Below, one piece after another: positions 6,101 to 13,236 of a stretch of 13,475 nucleotides of DNA. Each line of letters begins with the position of its first letter. The stretch's first letter is position 1. The notes under the pieces are model-generated. The model saw only the letters and a list, made by a program, of their open reading frames with translations, searched no databases and was not told the origin of the DNA. The translations under genes and the position numbers were made by a program. The stretch comes from an uncultured Desulfomonile sp. (GTDB taxonomy: Bacteria; Desulfobacterota; Desulfomonilia; Desulfomonilales; Desulfomonilaceae): positions 1-13,475 of the forward strand of contig CALDNG010000109.1 in NCBI GenBank assembly GCA_937915285.1. The letters are read 5' to 3'.

Positions 6101-8470
6101 TCATACGGTTTTCCTGAAAAAATTTTCCATAAAGCTTCGATGAGGTTCCCGCCTATAGTATGAGCTGCTGGTGTACCCTGAGCTTCCATATCCCAGATAG
6201 CCCAAATATCCTGACTCGAATACCTGAACGTTGTTGAATATGGTCCCTAACATGACTCCTTTCTTGCATCGACACAAGGTGGAATGTGCGGAGCGAACAA
6301 CGCTAACCGGAGCATGACCTTGTCTCACCACAAACACAATCCCATCAACTAGTGAGGAGAGTATCCGGGAATCTGGCATTCCCTCTACAGGAGGAGCGTC
6401 AATCAAGACCAGGTCGAACATGCCTCGCAGTTGCCGAAGCAATTGGTTCATATTCTCTGAGCCCAGAAGCCGTGCAGGATCTTTAGGAGTAGGACCTGCC
6501 CCCATTAAAAATAAATTTGGGACTGAAAGCTTTTGAATACTTTTTTCAATATTATTTTTGGGAGACACCAGCAATGTAGAAAGACCAGAGGAATTGGTAC
6601 CTTTCTTGAAAAGTGTTGAAAGACGAGGTTTCCTAAAATCACCCTCGACTATTAGGACCCTCTTGCCGTAAGCAGCCAAGACTCCTGATAGAGCTACTGA
6701 GATAAATGATTTACCTTCATTTGGCACGGCGCTTGTTATCAGTACAGTCCTGACTTCTGAATAAAGTGTTGTAAGTAGAAGCGATGTCCTGATGATCGAC
6801 AGGGAATCTGAGAATGCCGAAGTTGGATCGCTAAGAGGAGCCAACTCCACAGGTAAATTTTTTGAGTCAGTTCCTATATTTCCCTCAAGTTTCCGAATCT
6901 GGGTATAATTGGGAACCGTTCCCAGTACGGTCATCTTGGCTCGTTCCAGTTCCTCAACATCTTGAACACTCGTATCGAGCCTTTCACGCAAGAACGCTGC
7001 ACCTAGCCCCATGACAAGCCCAAGAACCGTCCCAAGGGCCAGGTTTAGTGAACCTTTTGGGAACACCGGTTTTATCGGTAAAGTAGGATTGACTACGGTC
7101 AAAATGTTGTTTCCAATTATTTCCGTACTTAACTGAAGTTCTTTGGATTTCTTTAGAAGAAGAGAATAGATCTCCTCATTGGTTTGGGCTTCTTTCTTCA
7201 AGACCGCAAATTGGACGCTTGAGGACTTGTTATCCATGGCCAGACGCTTTGCATCTTCGAAAGCGCTCTCTGATAGTCGCTCTTGTTCTCTGGCAGTCTT
7301 GACTATGGAATCAACTGCTTTGGTCTGACTCTCCTCGATCTTGTCCCTTAAAAAAGCAATCTGCTTTTTCAGTAGCACAGCCTTGGGATAATTCTCCGAG
7401 TAGATTTCCATCATTTGCGCATGCTCAGCTTCGAGAAGTGATAGTTTCCCCTGCATTTGCTCCAAATCAGAAGTCTTCACACCGCTTACAGCGGCAGCGG
7501 TATGTGCGCTGCTACCATTGCGTTGAAAGGCCTCAATTCCTATTCGCTGTTCTTTTGTTTTTATTAAATTTTCCGCTGACCTTTGGAAAAAAGCGAGGAT
7601 ATGGTTGGCTCCCTCCTCTACGGCAACCATGCCGTGTTTTTCACTAAAGGAGATCATGGACGCCAGGGATTGCACAACCTTCTTCTCTGCTTTTTCTATC
7701 TCGCCGTCAAGCCAGGCATTTCCTTCACGTTGAACCCTTCGGCGTTTTTCCAGGTTTTTCGAAAGATAAATGTCTATGAGATTTTTTAGCATCACCTGAG
7801 CAGTTTCTGGCGCCCCTGCATCAAAAGAAACATTGATCAAACGGCTTTGACCATCCCTTTTTGCCAATATTCGTTCCTGCACCTTGTTGATGAAAGCTTC
7901 ATTTCTCTGCTCAGGACTGGGAACTCCGCTGGCCGTGTCTATGCCCAAAACCTCACACGCTACATCTTTAACGTAAGATATCATTGAGGATAACCAACCA
8001 GGGGCTTTATTGAATTCGGCCGACTCTGTCAGATTTAGCTTCTTGATTAGACCATCAGCCATGGTCCTATCTTTGATGATACCTATCTGAGTCGCGAACA
8101 CCTCATTTTCTGATGGCCCCGTTAGCCCTTGGGTGAGGGATTCTCCCAAACTGGTCAATGAAGTACCTGTTTCCTTTTCTATCTCCAAAGTGGCAACAGA
8201 CCGATATATTGGATGTACCAGGAGCGTATAAGCTATTGAACTTGTTATCGCCAGGGCCAATACTATCAGTACCGTCTTCTTTCTTCTCAAGACGATGTTC
8301 AGGTATTGAGAAAAGCCATTGTCCTTTTGCGAAATGGGTATGAACTCAGCATCCACATAGTCTCCGACATTAGCTTCACTAGAACGGTCACGATGACCTT
8401 CCGGCAGTGACTTCCTGTGTTTGCTGAAACCTCCAATACCACCTTCTGATGACTGTATGTTGTTGTTCAA
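6101..8470 (-). CDS. Wzz/bacterial tyrosine-kinase fusion (polysaccharide co-polymerase and autokinase)
   Basis: A 789-residue inner-membrane polysaccharide co-polymerase fused to a BY-kinase, controlling chain length and export through cycles of Tyr autophosphorylation. Order: cytoplasmic N-terminus (1-60), TM1 (about 66-86), Wzz domain starting PIYRSVATLEI (88-98), long helical periplasmic region (about 240-450), proline-rich NPTLPIKPVFP (461-471), TM2 (about 475-494), then the kinase. Walker A is SAVPNEGKS (580-588), Walker A' IVEGDFRKP (607-615), and Walker B VLIDAPP (688-694) with D691. The C-terminal tail carries a tyrosine cluster at Y755, Y758, Y761, Y766, Y771 and Y772. In Walker A' the first Asp of the usual D-x-D is Glu (E609), a conservative change. 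The TTG start at 8470 has AAAGGGGG 6 bases upstream, and the next in-frame Met is past residue 130, inside the Wzz domain. A partner outer-membrane Wza is not in the window. Confidence 0.97.
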   Translation of the reverse strand: MNNNIQSSEGGIGGFSKHRKSLPEGHRDRSSEANVGDYVDAEFIPISQKDNGFSQYLNIVLRRKKTVLIVLALAITSSIAYTLLVHPIYRSVATLEIEKETGTSLTSLGESLTQGLTGPSENEVFATQIGIIKDRTMADGLIKKLNLTESAEFNKAPGWLSSMISYVKDVACEVLGIDTASGVPSPEQRNEAFINKVQERILAKRDGQSRLINVSFDAGAPETAQVMLKNLIDIYLSKNLEKRRRVQREGNAWLDGEIEKAEKKVVQSLASMISFSEKHGMVAVEEGANHILAFFQRSAENLIKTKEQRIGIEAFQRNGSSAHTAAAVSGVKTSDLEQMQGKLSLLEAEHAQMMEIYSENYPKAVLLKKQIAFLRDKIEESQTKAVDSIVKTAREQERLSESAFEDAKRLAMDNKSSSVQFAVLKKEAQTNEEIYSLLLKKSKELQLSTEIIGNNILTVVNPTLPIKPVFPKGSLNLALGTVLGLVMGLGAAFLRERLDTSVQDVEELERAKMTVLGTVPNYTQIRKLEGNIGTDSKNLPVELAPLSDPTSAFSDSLSIIRTSLLLTTLYSEVRTVLITSAVPNEGKSFISVALSGVLAAYGKRVLIVEGDFRKPRLSTLFKKGTNSSGLSTLLVSPKNNIEKSIQKLSVPNLFLMGAGPTPKDPARLLGSENMNQLLRQLRGMFDLVLIDAPPVEGMPDSRILSSLVDGIVFVVRQGHAPVSVVRSAHSTLCRCKKGVMLGTIFNNVQVFESGYLGYLGYGSSGYTSSSYYRREPHRSFMENFFRKTV

Positions 8471-8476
8471 TTTGAA

Positions 8477-8484
8477 CCCCCTTT
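8477..8484 (-). promoter_or_regulatory. Ribosome binding site fixing the TTG start of the Wzz/kinase gene
   Basis: Minus-strand AAAGGGGG, 6 bases before TTG 8470. The start codon lies inside a small palindrome, GTTCAA-A-TTGAAC (8465-8477), which could affect initiation or bind a repressor. Confidence 0.65.
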
Positions 8485-8570
8485 ATGTTGAGCTTTTGGA
8501 AAGTTGAAGATGAACGGGCCAGGCTCTTCATTTCATGGAGAACCTTTAAACAAATGAAAGGGGCCGGAAG

Positions 8571-8599
8571 ATTATCCAGATTTTCTCCAACGCCCCCAA
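8571..8599 (-). promoter_or_regulatory. Candidate sigma70-like promoter for Wzz/kinase and SGNH genes
   Basis: Minus-strand TTGGGG (8599-8594), a 17-base spacer, and GATAAT (8576-8571). The -10 matches 5 of 6 consensus bases and the -35 only 3 of 6. Transcription would begin near 8564, giving a leader of about 95 bases. The call rests on position and spacing only. Confidence 0.3.
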
Positions 8600-8794
8600 T
8601 GTGCCCCTTCTTTAGGACTGATCGAGATTATGTCGGTGGATATTTCTAGGCGCTTCTGAATCAGTTGTTGATAATCAGAATTACTTGCGCCATTTTATAA
8701 ATGCAAAGCTTGAGTATAGTGAACCCGGTAAGATTTTTTGTGGACTAATTAAAGCAATTTATGATGAGCCGAACGTCAAGCTTCATTCCTATTT

Positions 8795-8819
8795 TACATG
8801 TGATGTTATTGAACATGTA
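8795..8819. repeat. Inverted repeat TACATGT-N11-ACATGTA
   Basis: Perfect 7-base arms separated by 11 bases. Each arm contains the self-palindrome ACATGT, so two identical six-base palindromes sit 17 bases apart. The arrangement resembles an operator for a dimeric regulator, upstream of the kinase promoter candidate. Confidence 0.4.
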
Positions 8820-8927
8820 TGAGGCTGCTTAACTTGAAACTCAGGTTTAGTTTGATCCTTCCCCGTCATTGATGTTGCCCGAAGAAAATTATTTCACGAA
8901 ATCAGTTCCAGGATATTCTTATTCGTA

Positions 8928-10127
8928 TTACCTGGGCAAATTGATTTCATATTCCGAATTTGGGACTATTTCATCATCAAGATGGGATCGGTACTCTTGA
9001 CAAATGGCTTCCCAAATGTCCCTTGGGCAGAATTCTTTTAGCGCCCTAACCCTCCCGGCTCTGCCATGTTTTCTTCTCAGTTCCGGATTTTCTAGGTAAG
9101 TGATTATGCTATCCGCCAATGCTAGACAATCTTTCAACGCGACCAATGTCCCTGTTACACCATGGACTACGGCGTCGACACATCCGGTGACTTTTGTCGC
9201 CACGACAGGCAATTCCATCGCTGAAGCTTCTAATGCTACATTGGGAAAACCTTCACGATAGGTCGGTAAGACCAGTATGTCCATTACCGAATAGTAGAGT
9301 GGCATCAATGAATTGTCGACCTCTCCGCACAATATAACCCTATGGTCATTAACCAGATCCCCTGCTATTGCCTCAGAAGCCGGGTCGCGTTCATCAGCGC
9401 TTCCAACTATCAAAAGATAGGCTAATTCATCCCGGGATCTTATGATTTTCCACGCTTGGGCCAACTCGCACAAACCTTTGTCCGTTGCCAATCTACCGAC
9501 GAAGCCAATTATTTTCTTATTCTCTCCTATGCCCAGCTCAGTTTTCAAACGAACTAACGTCTCGTCGATGACATTTGTGGGATTAAATCGGTTTGTAGCG
9601 TCTACACCGTTACTACTACCCTTGTGAATAACTTTCATTTTTTCCGCCTGGCAAAGGTTTTCTTTCTTGATTACTTCTAAAAGAGATTGGCTGTTAACGA
9701 TTATCCTTGTTGCGAAGAAACAGGTCAGATGTTCCAGCATTAACAAGAAGAGCCTACTAAAACCGGAAAGTGTTTCAGCAGGAAGCCCTCGAACAGTGTA
9801 AAATCTCAGGGGAACACGAGCCATTGTAGCGGCTAGAATGGATAATAGTCCTGCTTTAGGCGTTGATCCGTGAACTATGTCCGGCTTCAACCCCAAAAAA
9901 AGCCGGGTCATTTTCACGACGGCTATTAAGTCCTTCAAGATGCTGACCCCTCTGGTCATAGTGATTTCTTGGACAGCGTGCTCGTGGCCAAATTGCTCTA
10001 GCTCTTTCCCTCCAGACGAAACAATTGTAATTTCGTAACCCTTCTCACGCAGGTAGTCTAGTTGCCCACGATAAAAACTAAGGGTAGGTGATACTGTCAC
10101 TACTATAACGAGTTTAGGCTTTGTCAT
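8928..10127 (-). CDS. GT4-family glycosyltransferase (CapM/PglA-like)
   Basis: Retaining GT-B glycosyltransferase that adds a sugar to the lipid-linked repeat unit at the cytoplasmic face. Counted from ATG 10127 (399 residues), the N-terminal Rossmann strand KPKLVIVVTV starts at residue 3. HGSTPKAGLL (86-95) and RFYTVRGLPAET (108-119) are characteristic of the CapM/PglA-type group, as is HKGSSNGVD (168-176). The donor-binding domain begins FVGRLATDKG (209-218), and the EX7E motif is E292...E300 in REGFPNVALE. The start is set here because the fold begins just after it. ATG 10163 would add 12 residues; neither has a strong ribosome binding site (GTGAGA lies upstream of 10127). It follows the other glycosyltransferase by 121 bases and is followed by the long gap. 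The sugar added is unknown; relatives often transfer N-acetylhexosamines. Confidence 0.93.
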   Translation of the reverse strand: MTKPKLVIVVTVSPTLSFYRGQLDYLREKGYEITIVSSGGKELEQFGHEHAVQEITMTRGVSILKDLIAVVKMTRLFLGLKPDIVHGSTPKAGLLSILAATMARVPLRFYTVRGLPAETLSGFSRLFLLMLEHLTCFFATRIIVNSQSLLEVIKKENLCQAEKMKVIHKGSSNGVDATNRFNPTNVIDETLVRLKTELGIGENKKIIGFVGRLATDKGLCELAQAWKIIRSRDELAYLLIVGSADERDPASEAIAGDLVNDHRVILCGEVDNSLMPLYYSVMDILVLPTYREGFPNVALEASAMELPVVATKVTGCVDAVVHGVTGTLVALKDCLALADSIITYLENPELRRKHGRAGRVRALKEFCPRDIWEAICQEYRSHLDDEIVPNSEYEINLPR

Positions 10128-10231
10128 TGACGTCTCACAACATTTTCGAAATTTAAAGAGCATTCTGTAGCAAGGGGTTGTCGATCTTTAAACCAGGAGG
10201 GCTTGAAGGAAGAAACTGTAAAAAGAGTTTT

Positions 10232-10249
10232 GAAAATATCGAAATATTC
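10232..10249 (-). terminator. Weak AU-rich hairpin with UUCG loop after glycosyltransferase stop
   Basis: Minus-strand AGAATAT-TTCG-ATATTTT, a 7-pair stem (one G-U) closed by a TTCG tetraloop, overlapping the TAG stop (10251-10249). A CTCTTTTT run comes several bases later rather than directly after the stem. It could be a partial terminator or an mRNA 3'-end stabiliser. The stem is AT-only apart from the wobble, so stability is low. Confidence 0.25.
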
Positions 10250-11409
10250 TATGAAGCTTTCTGGAAAGGCATTTCTGCTGTCACTGCCTCATAGAGTTGT
10301 TCATATCGAGTAGTCATCATTGAGAGAGGGAACTTTTCCAATATTCGTTGCCGGGCCTGGGCTCCAAGGGCCTCTTTTTGCTTCTGTTCCAGGCAAACAA
10401 TATCTAACCAGGCCTGGGCAAGCTCCTCAGGTCGCCTGGGCGGAACAACCTTTCCGGCTGCGCCAATGAGCAATGCCGTGTCGCCTACGTCTGTGGCGAC
10501 GCATGGAACCCCGCACGCCATCGCCTCACCTATTACATTAGGAAAAGACTCTGTAGAAGAGGACAACGTTAGTAAATCGAAGCTATTGATTATCGCAGGA
10601 ATATCTTCCCGAACCCCTAGTAGAGTCGTCACCCGCTCCAATCCATGGCTTCGAATCAAATTCATAAGGGACTGATTTTCGGAATCAAGTCCTGAACCCA
10701 CCATTACAAACCTTAAATCTTTATTCCGTGCGCTAGCCCAGCTAGCCGACTTCAGGAAATTTGGGATATCCTTATCCGGATGGTCACGGGCAATTATGCC
10801 AATAACCGGCGAATCATCGGACAAGCCTATTTCGTATCTGACTTTTTGCCTGAGCGATCCATCAGGATAAAAAATATCAGTGTCAAACCCATTGGGTATA
10901 ACGGTCATTTTCCTGGGATTATATCCGTACTCAACATGACTGCTCATTGTGGCGTGACCACAGAAGATTATTCGGGATGTCGCAGAATCAAACCAGGAGA
11001 GCTTTCCACAACCAAAAGTGATGGCTCGAGTGAGCAATTTGTCCGTCGGGAGGTATGCGGCCGAGTGATGAATATCCCAGATCACAGGAGTATCCCTGCG
11101 AATCAATCCTATCAATCCACCTAAGAAATTTGAATGATTCATCCAGCAATGAACTACTGAAGGCTTGAATTCACGGTAAACTGTAAGTAAGCCTTTGAGT
11201 GAGAATGGATTCGATACTCCTCTCCTCATATTAAGTTGAAAAACTGGAACGCCGAGATCTCGAATCTTGGGCTTGATTTCACCACCTGCTAGGAGTGACA
11301 CGACAGTGTTCGAAAAATCATTTTTATTCATACCCATCAAGAGCCTCAGAAGATTTAATTCGGCTCCTTCCATGGATAATCCAGTGATAATATGTAAAAC
11401 CCTAAGCAT
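10249..11409 (-). CDS. GT4-family glycosyltransferase
   Basis: A 386-residue GT-B enzyme of family 4, presumed to build the polysaccharide repeat unit in the cytoplasm. From ATG 11409: an N-terminal MLRVLHIITGL strand followed by the acceptor-domain loop GAELNL (16-21), WDIHHS (111-116), VIPNGFDTD (170-178), the start of the second domain IGIIARDHPDKD (203-214), and the EX7E motif in ESFPNVIGE (E287 and E295) followed by ACGVPCVATDVGD. These are the usual landmarks of glycogen-synthase-like GT4 enzymes. ATG 11409 is chosen over ATG 11445 because AGAGG lies 6 bases before it and the fold starts there; the extra 12 residues would add only a hydrophobic stub. It shows little similarity to the other GT4 beyond family motifs, so the two probably add different sugars. 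A promoter-like sequence lies about 60-90 bases upstream. Confidence 0.94.
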   Translation of the reverse strand: MLRVLHIITGLSMEGAELNLLRLLMGMNKNDFSNTVVSLLAGGEIKPKIRDLGVPVFQLNMRRGVSNPFSLKGLLTVYREFKPSVVHCWMNHSNFLGGLIGLIRRDTPVIWDIHHSAAYLPTDKLLTRAITFGCGKLSWFDSATSRIIFCGHATMSSHVEYGYNPRKMTVIPNGFDTDIFYPDGSLRQKVRYEIGLSDDSPVIGIIARDHPDKDIPNFLKSASWASARNKDLRFVMVGSGLDSENQSLMNLIRSHGLERVTTLLGVREDIPAIINSFDLLTLSSSTESFPNVIGEAMACGVPCVATDVGDTALLIGAAGKVVPPRRPEELAQAWLDIVCLEQKQKEALGAQARQRILEKFPLSMMTTRYEQLYEAVTAEMPFQKAS

Positions 11410-11469
11410 TAGAAACCTCTGAAAAAAAATTAGGATGGATGCCATGAAAAATGTGTTCGTATGAATTTT

Positions 11470-11497
11470 ATTATTAAGTCGGGAACCTTTTTAACAA
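11470..11497 (-). promoter_or_regulatory. Candidate sigma70-like promoter before the first glycosyltransferase
   Basis: Minus-strand TTGTTA (11497-11492), a 16-base spacer, and AATAAT (11475-11470). The -35 matches 4 of 6 and the -10 matches 5 of 6. It sits in the 133-base spacer after the beta-helix gene. AT-rich surroundings raise the chance of a false match. Confidence 0.35.
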
Positions 11498-11542
11498 TGT
11501 GGGAGTCATTCTCATCCGTGAATCGACAGGAATGATTCCATT

Positions 11543-13171
11543 TTATCTCGTGACGGAAGAGGTGTGGGAAGACAAATTCCTTGCGTCTGGCTGGTTGAAC
11601 TTGTTGTTAATGTTGCCCTTTTCATTTTCCTTACCAAATTCCGACAAGCTCAAAGCATCGGTGTTGGAGTAAGGTGATTGAGCGAAGGAACATGGGGCGA
11701 CCGAAAGATTTTGTGGATGAAGCCTGGAATATTTGCCCAAAAACAGGAACTGGTTGTTGATAACATTATGAGGTTTAAAATCCGCTCTCCATCCTGTGTC
11801 ACCATATATTGAATAGAGCTGACCTTTAGTGGCGCCTTCATCTGCGCTGGTTATAAAAATATTGTTTCTTATTATGCTTGTCTGCTCTGGAATGTACTTT
11901 AAGATTGCGATTCCACTTTTTTGAGTTGTGGAAGTAGCCGATGCGCCGTTATCCTTGATGGTATTTCCCTGAATAACAAAGATCCCACCGCGATTTTCAA
12001 TCAGGATTCCGCTAGCAGAGTTGTCTGAAATAAGATTATCAACAACACGTGTCAGGCTAGTTTGTAATGGATGCCAGGTAAACTCAACTCCTACACCGTT
12101 GGACTCAATTTTATTTGCGACAACGTTCATCTCCCGGCCTATGACACCGGATCCGGAAAACCCTCTGATGGTATTTCCCAGAGTTGTAGAATGACAGGAA
12201 TTGATGCCAACTGCAGGCTTGGATCCCTGAACGGCGCCGGTGTTGTCACAATTGTTTCCGACTATGGTTACCGTTCCATCCGCTCGCTTGGACTCAACCC
12301 AAATTGCGGCGTTAACTTCACCGCCGCGACAAGAATTCATGTTGTGAATTGAATTTCCGCTAATCGTAATCCTCGAACACAAGGGAGACTTCTCATCTGA
12401 TTCCACGGCAATTCCGATGCGAGCGCAGTTCTCTATGACATTGTTGTACACGATCACATCGTGCGAGGAATGAATATAAATACCGTCGGCATAACTAGAA
12501 CGTTCTATTGATGTCTCCCCGGCAGGTGTCTGATTTCCCAATACGCCCCTGATTATATTATTAGTTATTAGCGTATTATTCGTCAGGCGGACGGTGATCG
12601 CGGACATACCCATATTTTGGAATTGGTTGTCGGTAATTCTGCAGTTGTTCGCGCCATCGGTATATATACCAGTTTTCAATCCGCTGAATTCACAATTGTG
12701 AATGCGTATGTCGGATGACCCTTTAGACACGTGGATTCCATACTGATTATTGGTAAACCCGACACTTTTGCCTGCCTTGTAAGGGTTTGAAAAAGATGCG
12801 CTGTTCCATGTCCCCTTTCCGTCAAAAAAGAAACCAGATATCCCTATGTTTGATGCCACTGGTAATGGACCAGTAACAAAAAAAGCTGCGTTATTGGATG
12901 AGGGTGAAATGTATGTGATTGTGGCGCGGTCACCGGTTAGATTGACATTTGATCTCAAATGAATCGGTGATGCGGTCCTGTAGGTTCCCGGGGGAAAATG
13001 GACCGAGCCTGACGTTACTGAATTTATGGCCATTTGAATCGCCCTGGTGTCATTGACCAGACCATCACCCACGGCTCCAAAATCCTTAACGGACACCATC
13101 GCCTGGCTCTGATTTGTTGAGGTGAGAAACAGAGCTAAAGCCATCAAAAAAATTAAATGCCGTGCCTTCAT
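11543..13171 (-). CDS. Secreted right-handed parallel beta-helix protein (pectate-lyase superfamily)
   Basis: Exported 542-residue beta-helix protein, probably binding, cleaving or epimerising the polysaccharide outside the cytoplasm. From ATG 13171 there is a clear signal peptide (basic KARH, hydrophobic core about 6-17, probable cleavage after SQA near residue 24). The Pectate_lyase_3-type opening follows: VSVKDFGAVGDG (26-37), then NDTRAIQMAIN, which begins many GH28/pectate-lyase-like and phage-tail beta-helices. The middle is a series of Asn-rich coils with repeated N-x-I/V-T-x-N patterns. The last 60 or so residues are polar and lack the repeat. ATG 13171 is chosen because GGAG lies 6 bases before it; TTG 13183 would add four residues. 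Catalytic residues could not be assigned, so lyase, hydrolase, C5-epimerase (AlgG-like) and pure structural roles all remain open. It lies between the polymerase/ligase fragment and the glycosyltransferases. Confidence 0.92.
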   Translation of the reverse strand: MKARHLIFLMALALFLTSTNQSQAMVSVKDFGAVGDGLVNDTRAIQMAINSVTSGSVHFPPGTYRTASPIHLRSNVNLTGDRATITYISPSSNNAAFFVTGPLPVASNIGISGFFFDGKGTWNSASFSNPYKAGKSVGFTNNQYGIHVSKGSSDIRIHNCEFSGLKTGIYTDGANNCRITDNQFQNMGMSAITVRLTNNTLITNNIIRGVLGNQTPAGETSIERSSYADGIYIHSSHDVIVYNNVIENCARIGIAVESDEKSPLCSRITISGNSIHNMNSCRGGEVNAAIWVESKRADGTVTIVGNNCDNTGAVQGSKPAVGINSCHSTTLGNTIRGFSGSGVIGREMNVVANKIESNGVGVEFTWHPLQTSLTRVVDNLISDNSASGILIENRGGIFVIQGNTIKDNGASATSTTQKSGIAILKYIPEQTSIIRNNIFITSADEGATKGQLYSIYGDTGWRADFKPHNVINNQFLFLGKYSRLHPQNLSVAPCSFAQSPYSNTDALSLSEFGKENEKGNINNKFNQPDARNLSSHTSSVTR

Positions 13172-13177
13172 TTCACG

Positions 13178-13181
13178 CTCC
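13178..13181 (-). promoter_or_regulatory. Ribosome binding site fixing start of the beta-helix gene
   Basis: Minus-strand GGAG, 6 bases before ATG 13171. It overlaps the alternative TTG 13183 start region and so argues against that start. Confidence 0.6.
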
Positions 13182-13220
13182 AAATAGCATCCGTTGATAA
13201 GTCTATCCTGTTACAAATAC

Positions 13221-13236
13221 CGCCTCTCAGGAGGCG
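13221..13236 (-). terminator. GC-rich hairpin overlapping the stop of the polymerase/ligase gene
   Basis: Minus-strand CGCCTC-CTGA-GAGGCG, a perfect 6-base stem whose tetraloop contains the TGA stop codon. The following GTATTTGTAAC has only a short T stretch, so termination would be partial at best. It could limit read-through into the beta-helix gene, whose start is about 50 bases downstream. Confidence 0.35.

Larger units (their letters stand above)
8471..8927. other. 457-base non-coding gap before the Wzz/kinase gene
   Basis: The longest gene-free stretch in the window. I see no ORF with a ribosome binding site and coding character. It contains a weak sigma70-like promoter (8571-8599), an inverted repeat TACATGT-N11-ACATGTA (8795-8819), a weak stem TTCATTT (8527-8533)/AAATGAA (8552-8558) in the presumed leader, and the 13-base word AATTATTTCACGA (8887-8899) shared with 1468-1480. 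The gap probably separates two transcription units and carries control signals for the export genes. Confidence 0.6.

Noticed and set aside
8789..8869. 26-residue minus-strand ORF in the long gap
   Set aside because: No ribosome binding site, no recognisable motif, and the length is expected by chance.
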